Source: Planococcus sp. PAMC 21323
GTDB taxonomy: Bacteria; Bacillota; Bacilli; Bacillales_A; Planococcaceae
Reading direction: 5' to 3'
Length of the DNA stretch: 64,000 nt
NCBI RefSeq assembly: GCF_000785555.1
Contig: NZ_CP009129.1
Location: forward strand, 2,294,001 to 2,358,000
Shown piece by piece: positions 1 through 9,582 of this stretch. The notes beneath the pieces are model-generated. The model was not told the DNA's origin. It saw nothing but the letters and a program-made list of their open reading frames with translations, and did no database searches. The position numbers were made by a program, and so were the translations under genes. How positions within the stretch are numbered: the stretch's first letter is position 1; each line of letters starts with the position of its first letter.

Positions 1-115
1 ATTGTTGGTGAAGCTTTTCTGAATTGTACAAAGATTGAAGAGCGATACTTTCTCCTAATATCGGAGGGGGCAAAGGCCCAACAAAGATTAAATCCCTTTT
101 TTTAGTCCTAGTCAT
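1..115 (-). CDS. Glycosyltransferase, GT1/GT4-like, N-terminus only
   Basis: The minus strand is open from an ATG at 113-115 to the window edge (38 codons). An AGAGAGGTGC ribosome site lies just upstream. The peptide has the opening typical of GT-B glycosyltransferases: a beta strand followed by VGPLPPPILGES, the nucleotide-sugar-fold start seen in family 1/4 enzymes. It is the last visible gene of the polysaccharide operon read from 13.2 kb. The acceptor and the sugar transferred cannot be told from 38 residues. The call rests on this motif and on context only. Confidence 0.6.
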   Translation of the reverse strand, partial: MTRTKKRDLIFVGPLPPPILGESIALQSLYNSEKLHQQ

Positions 116-164
116 ACAAAAGCACCTCTCTTATAAATGACATCAACTTACCGAGCGGCAAACC

Positions 165-1541
165 TTAATGAGGATCTGCAGAATTTAATTCACGTTTATC
201 CACCAAGTCTCTTTCGAACGATGAAATGACGAGATAAATGATGATGAATACCGGAAATATGATAATCAATGGCTTTATGTAATAAATAAAGCCATACCAG
301 AACACTCGCGCAACGGTCAACACAATCCAGTAATACCCGAGCGCAAGCCCAAACTTGCCAAAAAGTTTCCTCAATATAAGTGCTGGCGTGAAAATAACGA
401 AATATGTAACAAACGGCGCCAAAACTAGTCCGATCACTCTAAAATTCAAGTAAAATTCCCCGTATACAAACAAACCGTAGTTTGTGTGAATGAGCGAAGC
501 TACTAAATGACCTGCTTCTGGACTTTCTGCTTCAAATCCTAGAAAAGAAGGAATCAATTGTGGAATATAGTCGGCAAACGTATAAAAATTACCATAAGTA
601 TGTGTCACTTCTATAGCAGCTGCAGTCGAATAAACAAGATCTTGCACTGTTGGATAATTGACGAGAATCGAAACAGAATCTAGGATCGCCTGGCCATCAA
701 AAATTAGACCCGAATGCCTTACCAAGCCTAGATAAGAAAAAAGCAATAATCCTCCTGCAATCAATGCAGCTTTTTTAAGTGAAAAGCTCGACTTAATGAC
801 ATCTAGTTTCTTAGTAGCTGTTAATAGTAGATACAAGATTAGAAGTAATCCCAAAATATCGACTCGGGCATAATGAGACAATAACCAAAATGGAACGAAA
901 AAAATCGCAAACTTTCGCAATCCACTTTCCTTAACACCCATTAACACAAAGAAATACGAAATAACAACAACAGAATTCCAAGCATTTCCGGGCAATAAAC
1001 TCGGGGAAAGTTCGTTATACGCCCCCCCTGGTAAATCCGGCAAATAGATAATCGCCGAGACTACAGCTAATGCGCTAAAAAACCAAGTGGCCAATAAACT
1101 ATGAACTGTTCCGGAGTAATATGCCAAAATCTTAGCATCGTAATTACCGTAGGTTTTATTGGATACCCACAATAAAATCGACCAAGCATAATAGAAAAAC
1201 ATTGCACCAAATGCCAATGTATAAAAATGGCGCTCAATAAGATGTGTGCGATCATTAAACAGTGGTTGAACTTCTCCAATCGGTGCATACCCTAATATGC
1301 TAACTATGGGTAAAAACAAAAGCACAAGTGAAAAAGAAGAAAATCCAATCTTAAAAATATAAATGTCCATTAATAACTTGAAGGAAAATATAATTAAAAT
1401 AAATAAGTTCCATGGATCATCAGCATTGAAAACCTGACCTATGTGAAGCAGGTAATAGATCACTGAAATCCCAGTTATTAAATTGACGATGATAAACAGG
1501 ACTTTTTCAAATCGATCGTCGGCTTCAATGCGCTTATCCAT
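165..1541 (-). CDS. Wzy-like oligosaccharide repeat-unit polymerase
   Basis: A 458-residue integral membrane protein with about ten to twelve hydrophobic segments and a large loop near residues 285-350, the layout of Wzy O-antigen or capsule polymerases. These enzymes join lipid-linked repeat units on the outer face of the membrane. Primary sequence in the family is poorly conserved, so the call rests on topology and on neighbours: flippases, glycosyltransferases and nucleotide-sugar enzymes in the same direction. The start at ATG 1541 follows an AAAGGAATGAG ribosome site. A different polymerase/ligase-like gene starts at 63152. I am fairly sure of the class and unsure of the linkage. Confidence 0.7.
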   Translation of the reverse strand: MDKRIEADDRFEKVLFIIVNLITGISVIYYLLHIGQVFNADDPWNLFILIIFSFKLLMDIYIFKIGFSSFSLVLLFLPIVSILGYAPIGEVQPLFNDRTHLIERHFYTLAFGAMFFYYAWSILLWVSNKTYGNYDAKILAYYSGTVHSLLATWFFSALAVVSAIIYLPDLPGGAYNELSPSLLPGNAWNSVVVISYFFVLMGVKESGLRKFAIFFVPFWLLSHYARVDILGLLLILYLLLTATKKLDVIKSSFSLKKAALIAGGLLLFSYLGLVRHSGLIFDGQAILDSVSILVNYPTVQDLVYSTAAAIEVTHTYGNFYTFADYIPQLIPSFLGFEAESPEAGHLVASLIHTNYGLFVYGEFYLNFRVIGLVLAPFVTYFVIFTPALILRKLFGKFGLALGYYWIVLTVARVFWYGFIYYIKPLIIIFPVFIIIYLVISSFERDLVDKRELNSADPH

Positions 1542-1605
1542 AATCTCATTCCTTTATTTATAATTCCCTTATTTAACAATCCATTATCCTCTCTTTAACA
1601 ACAAG

Positions 1606-2577
1606 TTAGGAGGGTACATCCGCAGAAAACAACTGGGATTTTTTACCGTTCTTTTTGGATTGCTTATAGAGATAACTTAAAATCTTTACATGCAAAAACG
1701 TCGAAAAATAATGAAATAGAAAATTCACAGAAATTCGGTCACCTTTAAATCCTTCTAGCAATATTCCTCTTGATAACTTCAAGGTATCTTTGTTTTGACC
1801 AATAATTCCAGTTCGAAATACAACTTTCCATATGGTTAACGTAAAACGATGAAGAGTTGATTTACGTTGTTGCTGTGCTAAATTTTTGTACTTTTTAAAA
1901 ATACTTATATGCCCATTAAGCACCGAAGTTTTATTAGTGGTGATACGTTCTCCACTATGATGATAAAACAACACCATGTTTTCTTTTACAAAATCAAATT
2001 TTGTTATTTGTGCCAGTCTTATATACAAATCCCAATCTTGGCAACTGGGTAAACTGGCATCAAAGCCGTCTATTCGATCTAATACTTCTTTTTTAACCAA
2101 TACAGATGAAGTCGTATCGATGTAATTAAACTCAAGCAGCTTTGACAAAATATCTCCACGATATTCTGGTATTATTTTGCGTGTAGGCTGATTGTTTTCA
2201 TTTACTACCTGTACACCTGTGTAAACCACTCCAACATCTGGCTCTTCACTAAATTTCGCTAATTGCTTTTCAATTTTTTGAGGCAGCCACTGATCATCCG
2301 AATCTAAGAATCCGATGAATTTTCCAGTCGCTCTTTTTAAACCGGTATTCCTTGCTTCCGAACCGCCTTTATTAATAGTATGTTTTAGATAGATAATCCG
2401 GTCATCTGTCATTTTTGCAACAACATTCGCTGTATCATCTGTTGAACAATCGTCTATTATAATAATCTCTAAATTTCGGTGACTTTGTTTCTCTAAACTT
2501 TTTATAGCCTTTTTCAGCAATTCCGAACGATTAAACGTTGGAATAATAACGCTGACTTTATCATTAAAAATCACCAT
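1606..2577 (-). CDS. Glycosyltransferase family 2
   Basis: A 323-residue GT-A glycosyltransferase. The N-terminus reads VSVIIPTFNRSELL, followed by IIIDDCSTDDT and the metal-binding LDSDD motif near residue 95, all hallmarks of GT2. The C-terminal third is basic and partly hydrophobic and probably lies on the membrane. It would add one sugar to the lipid-linked repeat unit in the cytoplasm. It sits between gmd and the Wzy-like gene with short gaps, so it is probably co-transcribed. A GGAGGG site precedes the ATG. Donor and linkage are unknown. Confidence 0.85.
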   Translation of the reverse strand: MVIFNDKVSVIIPTFNRSELLKKAIKSLEKQSHRNLEIIIIDDCSTDDTANVVAKMTDDRIIYLKHTINKGGSEARNTGLKRATGKFIGFLDSDDQWLPQKIEKQLAKFSEEPDVGVVYTGVQVVNENNQPTRKIIPEYRGDILSKLLEFNYIDTTSSVLVKKEVLDRIDGFDASLPSCQDWDLYIRLAQITKFDFVKENMVLFYHHSGERITTNKTSVLNGHISIFKKYKNLAQQQRKSTLHRFTLTIWKVVFRTGIIGQNKDTLKLSRGILLEGFKGDRISVNFLFHYFSTFLHVKILSYLYKQSKKNGKKSQLFSADVPS

Positions 2578-2616
2578 TGCATTTTATCCCTCCACTCAAT
2601 AAGGAACCCACTCAGT

Positions 2617-3681
2617 TTAATATTCGCTAATCGCACTCTTTTCATGTTTCAATAAATTGCAGTCATGCGTCACCATAATTTCTACAAGTTCTTCAAAAGT
2701 TGTCGCTCTCGGATTCCACCCAAGTAAATTTTTAGCTTTTGAAGGATCACCCATTAATTGCTCAACTTCTGCTAAACGGAAATAATCTGGATTTACTTCA
2801 ACTACCACTTCACCTGTTTTTAAATTAATACCTTTTTCGTCAATTCCTTCACCTTGCCACTCAACTTCGATTCCCGCATGTTTAAAAGCCAGTGTCGCAA
2901 ATTCACGAACCGTGTGCATTTCTCCCGTTGCGATAACAAAGTCTTCTGGCGTATCGTGTTGCAAAATAAGCCACATGCATTCTACATAGTCTTTGGCATA
3001 ACCCCAGTCTCTTTTAGCATCAAGGTTCCCAAGTAATAGTTTGTCTTGCTTGCCATTAGAGATACGTGCAGCGGCCATCGTAATTTTACGCGTCACAAAA
3101 GTTTCTCCACGACGTTCAGATTCGTGGTTAAACAAGATGCCGTTTACCGCAAACATGTCATACGACTCGCGGTAGTTTTTCGTGATCCAATAACCGTATA
3201 ATTTCGCAACCCCATAAGGTGAGCGTGGGTAGAATGGTGTCGTTTCTCGCTGTGGAACTTCTTGTACTTTCCCGTAAAGTTCCGAAGTAGAAGCTTGATA
3301 AATGCGCGTCGTTTTTTCTAAGCCAAGAATGCGAACAGCTTCTAAAATACGCAAGGTTCCAATTCCATCAACATCTGCTGTATATTCAGGTGTTTCAAAA
3401 GATACTTTCACATGAGACATTGCCGCTAAGTTATAAATTTCATCTGGTTTAATTTCGCTAATTAGACGAATAATATTAGACGTATCCGTCATATCCCCAT
3501 AATGAATATAAAAGTTTTCACTCGACTTTAACTCTTCAATATATAAGTGCTCAATGCGCCCTGTATTGAAACTCGAACTTCTTCGAATAATGCCATGTAC
3601 CTCGTAACCTTTTTCTAACAAAAAATCCGATAGAAATGAACCGTCTTGACCGTTAACTCCCGTAATCAATGCCTTTTTCAT
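2617..3681 (-). CDS. gmd: GDP-mannose 4,6-dehydratase
   Basis: Converts GDP-D-mannose to GDP-4-keto-6-deoxy-mannose, the first step to GDP-L-fucose and related sugars. The protein is an extended SDR of 354 residues with the NADP-binding TGVNGQDG at residues 7-14, the catalytic T-S-E at 132-134 and the YxxxK pair Y156/K160. I use the ATG at 3681, because AGGGGGATC lies at the right distance before it. An in-frame ATG five codons upstream overlaps this ribosome site. It follows the GDP-fucose synthase gene with a gap of about 20 bases, so the two steps are made together. Confidence 0.95.
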   Translation of the reverse strand: MKKALITGVNGQDGSFLSDFLLEKGYEVHGIIRRSSSFNTGRIEHLYIEELKSSENFYIHYGDMTDTSNIIRLISEIKPDEIYNLAAMSHVKVSFETPEYTADVDGIGTLRILEAVRILGLEKTTRIYQASTSELYGKVQEVPQRETTPFYPRSPYGVAKLYGYWITKNYRESYDMFAVNGILFNHESERRGETFVTRKITMAAARISNGKQDKLLLGNLDAKRDWGYAKDYVECMWLILQHDTPEDFVIATGEMHTVREFATLAFKHAGIEVEWQGEGIDEKGINLKTGEVVVEVNPDYFRLAEVEQLMGDPSKAKNLLGWNPRATTFEELVEIMVTHDCNLLKHEKSAISEY

Positions 3682-3700
3682 AATGATCCCCCTCATTTGG

Positions 3701-4642
3701 TTATAATTTCACTATCTCTGTTTGTTCTAAAAACCAGTTATAAGCCATTTCAAGTCCATCATCCAATGGAATTTTCGCTTCCCATCCGAGACTTTTTAAT
3801 CGACTGACGTCCACTAACTTACGCGGTGCCCCATCAGGTTTGGACGTATTAAAGACAATATCTCCTGTATAGCCGACCGTTTTCCCAACTTTTTCGGCTA
3901 GCTCTTTAATCGAAATATCTCTCCCCACACCAACGTTAACTAAATCGTTACCACTGTAGGTATTCATTAAATAAATTGCTGCATCGGCCAAATCATCCGA
4001 GTAAAGAAATTCGCGCTTCGGCGTCCCAGTTCCCCAAACTTCTACAGTTTCAACTTGAGCAACTTTGGCTTCATGAAATTTCCGTATTAATGCAGGTAAC
4101 ACATGAGAACTGGTTAAGTCAAAATTATCATTTTGCCCATATAAATTAGTTGGCATGATTGATATAAAGTTCGTGCCATATTGTCGATTATATGATTGGC
4201 ACATTTTAATACCTGCTATTTTAGCAATGGCATATGGCTCGTTTGTCGGCTCAAGTTCTCCTGTCAACAAGGAATCTTCTCGCATAGGCTGTTCGGCAAG
4301 TCTCGGATAAATGCATGTGCTTCCCAGAAACAGTAGTTTCTTCACACCATTTCGATAAGCTGCATCAATGACATTTGTTTGAATCATCAAATTATCCCGG
4401 ATAAATTCTGCTGGATAATCATTATTCGCAACAATTCCTCCAACTTTCGCCGCTGCCAAAAACACATAATTCGGGCGTTGATCTTGAAAAAAAGAATCAA
4501 CTTGATTGGAATTGGTTAGATCCAATTCTTTACTGGTTCGAAACACTAGATTGTGATAGCCATTCGCCTGTAGATTTCGCACAATCGCCGAACCAACAAG
4601 CCCTCGATGTCCTGCTACGTATATTTTTGACGCTAAATCCAT
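3701..4642 (-). CDS. fcl: GDP-L-fucose synthase (epimerase/reductase)
   Basis: Turns the Gmd product into GDP-L-fucose by 3,5-epimerisation and NADPH reduction. The 313-residue protein has the [12 protein letters not shown] nucleotide loop near residue 9, the catalytic S108 with nearby C110 (GSTCIYP) and the Y137/K141 pair (YAIAK), as in the GDP-fucose synthase family. The start ATG follows AAAAGGTGGGG. It is the first gene after a 250-base gap that contains a 13-bp inverted repeat and an extended -10, so it probably heads its own transcript with gmd, GT2, the Wzy-like gene and GT1. Confidence 0.95.
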   Translation of the reverse strand: MDLASKIYVAGHRGLVGSAIVRNLQANGYHNLVFRTSKELDLTNSNQVDSFFQDQRPNYVFLAAAKVGGIVANNDYPAEFIRDNLMIQTNVIDAAYRNGVKKLLFLGSTCIYPRLAEQPMREDSLLTGELEPTNEPYAIAKIAGIKMCQSYNRQYGTNFISIMPTNLYGQNDNFDLTSSHVLPALIRKFHEAKVAQVETVEVWGTGTPKREFLYSDDLADAAIYLMNTYSGNDLVNVGVGRDISIKELAEKVGKTVGYTGDIVFNTSKPDGAPRKLVDVSRLKSLGWEAKIPLDDGLEMAYNWFLEQTEIVKL

Positions 4643-4777
4643 AAATACCCCACCTTTTTAAGCTATTCCCATACACAAACTGGAAATTAACTAAGATTTT
4701 CATGATTTAAAAACTTATATCAACGAAAACACTCTTATACCCAAGACTATATACTTATTTTTTTCACTTTTTTTATT

Positions 4778-4823
4778 ATTCTACCATACAATAGTCTAAA
4801 TATTACAGATTATTTAGACTATT
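4778..4823 (-). promoter_or_regulatory. Promoter of the fcl-gmd unit with 13-bp inverted repeat
   Basis: On the minus strand an extended -10 (TGG then TAGAAT) lies at 4778-4786. Upstream, 4790-4802 and 4811-4823 form a perfect 13-bp inverted repeat (AATAGTCTAAATA) with an 8-base spacer. The sense strand reads TCTAAATAATCTGTAATA through it. No good -35 box is seen, which fits an activator-dependent promoter. Similar elements occur at six other places in the window. Confidence 0.6.
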
Positions 4824-4893
4824 TAATGTTTTAAACAAAACTTTTCTATCTATTCGCAGATGAAATATATATGTGATTTCTCGCACATCCTAA

Positions 4894-6369
4894 TTACACT
4901 TGTTTCATTATCGTTTTCTTTCGAAAAAACCCTTTAACCTCATCTACTAATTCACGTTGATTTACTAGCATCAATGTCCCGTAAATCAGCATTCCAACAA
5001 TCGTGTCAGTGATTATAATGCCTACCGCTCCAATTTCTGTTAACTGAGAATTAAGCAAATACAACAATGCCATCATAATAAATGAGTGTACTACCGGCTT
5101 AGCGATCGATAAATTTAATTCGCGTAGGCTGTCTCCTATAATATGACGAATTCTTACAAAATAACTGACGTAGAATAGTAGCATTCTAAGCAAACCAACA
5201 GCCATTGCAACAACAACAATTTCACCAGACAAACCTGCTAAAAAGACGACAACTGGAATGATTCCTAGTTGAAATAGTTGCCAGTAAAAGCTCCACCTTA
5301 CTTTGCCAACAGCGATAAACAAGCTACCGCTTGGGTTTCCTAAAGCTTTAAATAACGCGTATAAACAAAGGAGTTGGATAATCAGAACGCTTTTCTCCCA
5401 CTCTGTTCCCAGTAAAATCGGTACTGCATATGGCGATAGAACAATAACTCCCGCCAATAATGGAGCATTAAAACTTGTTAACATATTCGTAATTAACAAA
5501 TAGGTTTTCCTCAATTTTCCTTTATCTAATTGGAGCTTTGAAAACACAGGAAAGGCCACTCGATTAATCATCGAATTCAACTTTTGTACCGGCTGCATAA
5601 TAAGGTTCATGGCCATGCTGTAATAACCAAGTGCAACTGGCCCTAACATTGCACCTACCACTACTTGATCAATTTTTGTTGTAAAATAATTGATACTCGT
5701 CGAACCTAAACGATACATCCCAAAGCTGACAAATCCTTTGATTGAATGCCATGAAAAAACTAATTGCGGTCGGGTCTCTGTATCCCGGTAGCCAGCTATC
5801 ACCCATGGAACACTTCTAACTAACGACATGGCAATATGACCATAAACGAGTGACCATGCACCAAGGCTTGTATATACAGCTAAGTAAACCGTTAGCAAAA
5901 CGCCAATTGAAGTCGCTAAAATTTCATTTTTAGTGATTTGTGCAAATTCCAGTTTTTTTGTAGCGAGCGTTTGAAACTGCAGGCCAAATGGTAAAATGAT
6001 AAAGCTAATTCCAACAACCTGGATCATGGCTGTTAAGCTCGGTTCGCTAAACAACAGCGCGATAACTGGAGCTAGTAAGAATAAGACAATAAACAAAATG
6101 AAACCAACCATAATCGAAAACCAGTACAAACTAGATAATTCAAGTTTGTTAATTTTTTCTTTCTGTATAATAGCGTCTGTTATCCCCATTTCTAAGAACA
6201 GTTGTGAAAATTGAATAACAATTTGCACCATAGCAATCAAACCAAATACTTTTGGACCCAACACTTTGCCTAAAATTAGCAGCTGAGCGATCTGAAGAAC
6301 ACTCGTCACGAGCATTGAAATTGATGTGAGCTTGACACTACTTACAGCTTTATTTTTTAAAGACGCCAT
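4894..6369 (-). CDS. Wzx-type polysaccharide flippase (MOP superfamily)
   Basis: A 491-residue protein with 12-14 predicted membrane helices, related to the WzxC/TuaB branch of the MOP exporter superfamily. It begins with KLTSISMLVTSVLQ and carries the FGLIAMV and FSKLQ-type segments usual in these flippases. Its job would be to turn undecaprenyl-linked sugar units over the membrane. A second flippase of almost the same length is at 11679-13157. They are clearly distinct sequences, so they may serve two substrates. A GGAGTGCC ribosome site precedes the ATG. It is 21 bases downstream of the three-domain gene. Confidence 0.88.
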   Translation of the reverse strand: MASLKNKAVSSVKLTSISMLVTSVLQIAQLLILGKVLGPKVFGLIAMVQIVIQFSQLFLEMGITDAIIQKEKINKLELSSLYWFSIMVGFILFIVLFLLAPVIALLFSEPSLTAMIQVVGISFIILPFGLQFQTLATKKLEFAQITKNEILATSIGVLLTVYLAVYTSLGAWSLVYGHIAMSLVRSVPWVIAGYRDTETRPQLVFSWHSIKGFVSFGMYRLGSTSINYFTTKIDQVVVGAMLGPVALGYYSMAMNLIMQPVQKLNSMINRVAFPVFSKLQLDKGKLRKTYLLITNMLTSFNAPLLAGVIVLSPYAVPILLGTEWEKSVLIIQLLCLYALFKALGNPSGSLFIAVGKVRWSFYWQLFQLGIIPVVVFLAGLSGEIVVVAMAVGLLRMLLFYVSYFVRIRHIIGDSLRELNLSIAKPVVHSFIMMALLYLLNSQLTEIGAVGIIITDTIVGMLIYGTLMLVNQRELVDEVKGFFRKKTIMKQV

Positions 6370-6390
6370 AGGGCACTCCTCTAATCCAGT

Positions 6391-8505
6391 TTAATATAGA
6401 ATCTTTTTCCACATATTCCGTCGCTGCTTTGGAAATATTCCATAAGGACGGTCTTCTGCAAAATCTTCCGGGAATCCATTAAGGTCAAACGAATCACTTA
6501 CGCTTGGTGGGAGTTTCTCGTATCGATACAAAAATTCAAAGTCAATCAACCTCAAGCCTTCAGATGTTAACAGGATATTCCCCGGATGGAAGTCGATTAG
6601 CGCATAGCCTTTATTGTAGAAAAACTCATTAATGCTAAAAATTTCTTGCTTATGTTTCCGCTTTAAAATTTGTTTTTTTATATGCCAGCTTTCAGTTAAT
6701 GGATTTGTTTTTAAATAAGGAACGATAATGTAATTTTCTCCACTACTTATTAACTTTGGTATAAACTCACATTCTTTGCTCAATTCGCCGTAGACGAATT
6801 TTTCACGTTCCAAAAACCGTTCTTTGCCCGCTTTATATGTTTTCTTTACAGCTTTTTGTCCTTTATATTCAATAACTTCTACTTTGGCACGGCGTTTTTT
6901 CTCGGAAACGTCAGCAATCACTTTTTCTTTAGTTTGATAAGCCTCGTCCCAAGCGGTGACAAGGTCTCTAACTTCTTTTAATAGATCTGGAGCTACAGCA
7001 GCAATATAATCCAACGCTTCAATTTCATCGTCTGCGCTATGGAGCGGGTTGGCACGCTGATCTTTTGATAAAGCAAAATTAATTTCTGAACGTAATTGTT
7101 CTTTCAACAAATAATGTTGGTTTGACACATGCGGATACTTTTTCTTCATTTTTGCAGGTAACGGTTTTGGGTGATAATCATACATGACCAGTAAGGTGGA
7201 TGGCTTCCCGCCACTTACTGGCCATGGTCCTTGCCCCCAATTTCCACCCCTCAAATTTTGTGCCGCGTTTCTTTTTTGTTCTTCATCGAGTGTGATTGCT
7301 CGAATAAGGCAAAGTCCATTGCGCTCAAACCAATCAATGATCTTATCAGTCAGTTGTCGCTCTTCTGCCCATTCTCTTACGACAAACACCATTAACTCGC
7401 CGTCTTTATCGAAATTATGCTCACTCGATTTAATAATTGACTCGAGCCAATTACCACTTACCCCGATCAATTTACGGATTGTATCTGTCGAGGGCGCCCA
7501 GCCTTTTTCTTCAAGAAAATGATGGAAGTATTCCAAACTGACTTCGTCAAGCTTGTGTCCAGTTTCATTTGCTAAGCGTTGTAAAATTCCAGGGTAATCA
7601 TGATCTTGCGGAATTTGTTTGACTATACCTCCGGATTTCGCTGGAATTCCTGACTTTTCCCCTTTATGATAAACTGCATGATACATCAAACTTAGTAAAT
7701 GATGGTCGTTCGACGGTACGTAATACTTATTGTTCCAAAGCTGACGTTGATCCAGAATAGTTTCTGCAATATATGGTGGATAGTAAGCAATGTTTTTAAA
7801 ATTACTTCCCATTAAACCTCCAACACTGTAAATATCAAATGGCAAAATGCCCACTTTTTCGTTTAGTAAATCTCTAACCTTTTCAATATGTTCGTCAGCA
7901 ATCAATAAATCAACATCTTCGTCTAGCTCTAAAAACGGCAATTCATCAAACCAACGCAAAATCACATAATCAAGCTGACGCTGGTTCAGAATGTCAAAGA
8001 AACTTTCGAGTCCAAGCTCTGGGGATAAATACTGACGTGCTTGCTTTTCTTTTTGATGATTCCGCTGGAAGATGATGCTAGTTTGCGTACCTCCTAAATG
8101 ATCGGTAAATTTTTCAAAGCGGAAATCCCATTTTTTCTTTCTGGCTAATTTATACGCCCAAAGAGGCAAAAAGCTTGCACGGTCTATTATTTTCTCCGGG
8201 ATAAACACAATAATATCTGCAGAAGAATGAAAAGCATTTTTCAAATCCAGAAAATCAGCATGATTAATAATCAGCACTTCTGCATTATTTTTATACGTCA
8301 GTGTTTTTTCATTAGTATAATAAAGATCTAAGTCTTGTTCTTTTACAGTTTTTTGGGTGCAAATTCCTAAATAGTTTTCATATCCTTTATCGGCTAGCTG
8401 TTTTTTCAAATAGCTCGTTTCAGTCTTGTATTCTAGTATTTTCACTGATTTTTTTGTCGGATAAGCAGTCACGATTAATTCACTAATTGTCGGCTGATTT
8501 GCCAT
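6391..8505 (-). CDS. Three-domain protein: NTase-like, NDP-kinase-like, protein-kinase-like
   Basis: A 704-residue cytoplasmic protein I cannot assign to a known enzyme. Residues about 1-150 look like a degenerate Rossmann/methyltransferase-type fold. Residues 165-290 have a nucleotidyltransferase-like DxDLLI at 197-202. Residues about 370-502 follow the nucleoside diphosphate kinase layout (LMVFVV strand, KIIDWFERNGLCLI, then PLHSADDEIEA, where H489 falls at the position of the phospho-histidine). Residues 540-704 resemble a small-molecule or Kdo-type kinase: K554 or K555, D638 and N643 in DFHPGN, then D655 in IDFEF. It sits between rfbB and a flippase gene, so it may phosphorylate or modify a glycan intermediate. 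The domain calls are by eye. A GGGGGAATGGGG site precedes the ATG. Confidence 0.6.
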   Translation of the reverse strand: MANQPTISELIVTAYPTKKSVKILEYKTETSYLKKQLADKGYENYLGICTQKTVKEQDLDLYYTNEKTLTYKNNAEVLIINHADFLDLKNAFHSSADIIVFIPEKIIDRASFLPLWAYKLARKKKWDFRFEKFTDHLGGTQTSIIFQRNHQKEKQARQYLSPELGLESFFDILNQRQLDYVILRWFDELPFLELDEDVDLLIADEHIEKVRDLLNEKVGILPFDIYSVGGLMGSNFKNIAYYPPYIAETILDQRQLWNNKYYVPSNDHHLLSLMYHAVYHKGEKSGIPAKSGGIVKQIPQDHDYPGILQRLANETGHKLDEVSLEYFHHFLEEKGWAPSTDTIRKLIGVSGNWLESIIKSSEHNFDKDGELMVFVVREWAEERQLTDKIIDWFERNGLCLIRAITLDEEQKRNAAQNLRGGNWGQGPWPVSGGKPSTLLVMYDYHPKPLPAKMKKKYPHVSNQHYLLKEQLRSEINFALSKDQRANPLHSADDEIEALDYIAAVAPDLLKEVRDLVTAWDEAYQTKEKVIADVSEKKRRAKVEVIEYKGQKAVKKTYKAGKERFLEREKFVYGELSKECEFIPKLISSGENYIIVPYLKTNPLTESWHIKKQILKRKHKQEIFSINEFFYNKGYALIDFHPGNILLTSEGLRLIDFEFLYRYEKLPPSVSDSFDLNGFPEDFAEDRPYGIFPKQRRNMWKKILY

Positions 8506-8553
8506 TACCCCATTCCCCCTTGTTCACTGGCAGCTTAGGCTAGGCACAGGTTG

Positions 8554-9570
8554 TTACTTGCGCACATATTGCCTATCAAAATACTGTTGGTATTCGCCGC
8601 TAATAATTTGTTCCCACCACTCTTTATTTTCTAAAAACCAGTCGACTGTCTGCGCGATTCCTGTATCGAAATCATAAACAGGTCGCCAACCTAATCGCTC
8701 CATTTTCGTCGGGTCTATTGCATATCGTTTGTCATGACCAAGACGATCTTCAACAAATTCGATCAAGTCTTCCGATTTTCCTAAAGCGTGGATAATTGTC
8801 TTTACAACAGCGAGATTTGTTTGCTCATTATGTCCGCCAATATTATAAACTTCACCGTTTTCTCCACTATGCATCACCAAATCGATTGCTGAACAATGAT
8901 CTTGCACATGTAACCAATCTCGAACATTTTTGCCATCCCCATAAACAGGCACTTTTTGGTCATTCAATACGCGTGAAATTGTTAACGGAATTAATTTTTC
9001 AGGAAAATGGAATGGACCATAATTATTGGAACATCGCGTAATATTGACCGGTAAGCCGTAAGTTTCGTAATAGGCTTTAACTAACAAATCCGAAGATGCT
9101 TTACTAGCACTGTATGGGCTACTTGGCTGAAGCAGTGTTTCTTCTGTAAAAAAAGTAGTTGGATCAAAATCTAATTCTCCATATACTTCATCTGTAGAAA
9201 CGTGAACAAATTTTTTAATGTTTGCCAGTTTTGCAACTTCAAGCAAGACTTGTGTTCCAAGTACGTTCGTTTGAACAAAAATTCCGGGATCTGCAATAGA
9301 TCGGTCAACATGACTTTCAGCCGCAAAATGAACGATGTAGCTAAAATCAACTTTCTCAAACAATGCTCTTACAGCCTGGCGATCAGCGATATCGATATGA
9401 ACAAAGCTATAATTGTCATTGTTTTCAATCGCTCGATGTTTCGTTAAATCACCTGCATAAGTTAATAAATCTAAGTTATAAATATGATAGTTTGGATAGT
9501 TAGCGGCCATGTATTGGACAAAGTTACCTCCGATAAATCCCGCTCCGCCGGTGACGAGTATATTTTCCAT
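8554..9570 (-). CDS. rfbB: dTDP-glucose 4,6-dehydratase
   Basis: Makes dTDP-4-keto-6-deoxy-glucose from dTDP-glucose. The 338-residue extended SDR has TGGAGFIG at residues 7-14, the T126-D127-E128 catalytic triplet (HVSTDEVYG) and Y153/K157 (YSASK), all typical of RfbB/RmlB. It follows rfbA with a 12-base gap and a GGAGCGC ribosome site. RmlC and RmlD are absent here, so the keto sugar probably feeds the VioA-type aminotransferase encoded upstream in the operon and not dTDP-rhamnose, unless those genes lie elsewhere. Confidence 0.96.
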   Translation of the reverse strand: MENILVTGGAGFIGGNFVQYMAANYPNYHIYNLDLLTYAGDLTKHRAIENNDNYSFVHIDIADRQAVRALFEKVDFSYIVHFAAESHVDRSIADPGIFVQTNVLGTQVLLEVAKLANIKKFVHVSTDEVYGELDFDPTTFFTEETLLQPSSPYSASKASSDLLVKAYYETYGLPVNITRCSNNYGPFHFPEKLIPLTISRVLNDQKVPVYGDGKNVRDWLHVQDHCSAIDLVMHSGENGEVYNIGGHNEQTNLAVVKTIIHALGKSEDLIEFVEDRLGHDKRYAIDPTKMERLGWRPVYDFDTGIAQTVDWFLENKEWWEQIISGEYQQYFDRQYVRK

Positions 9571-9582
9571 AGGTGCGCTCCT

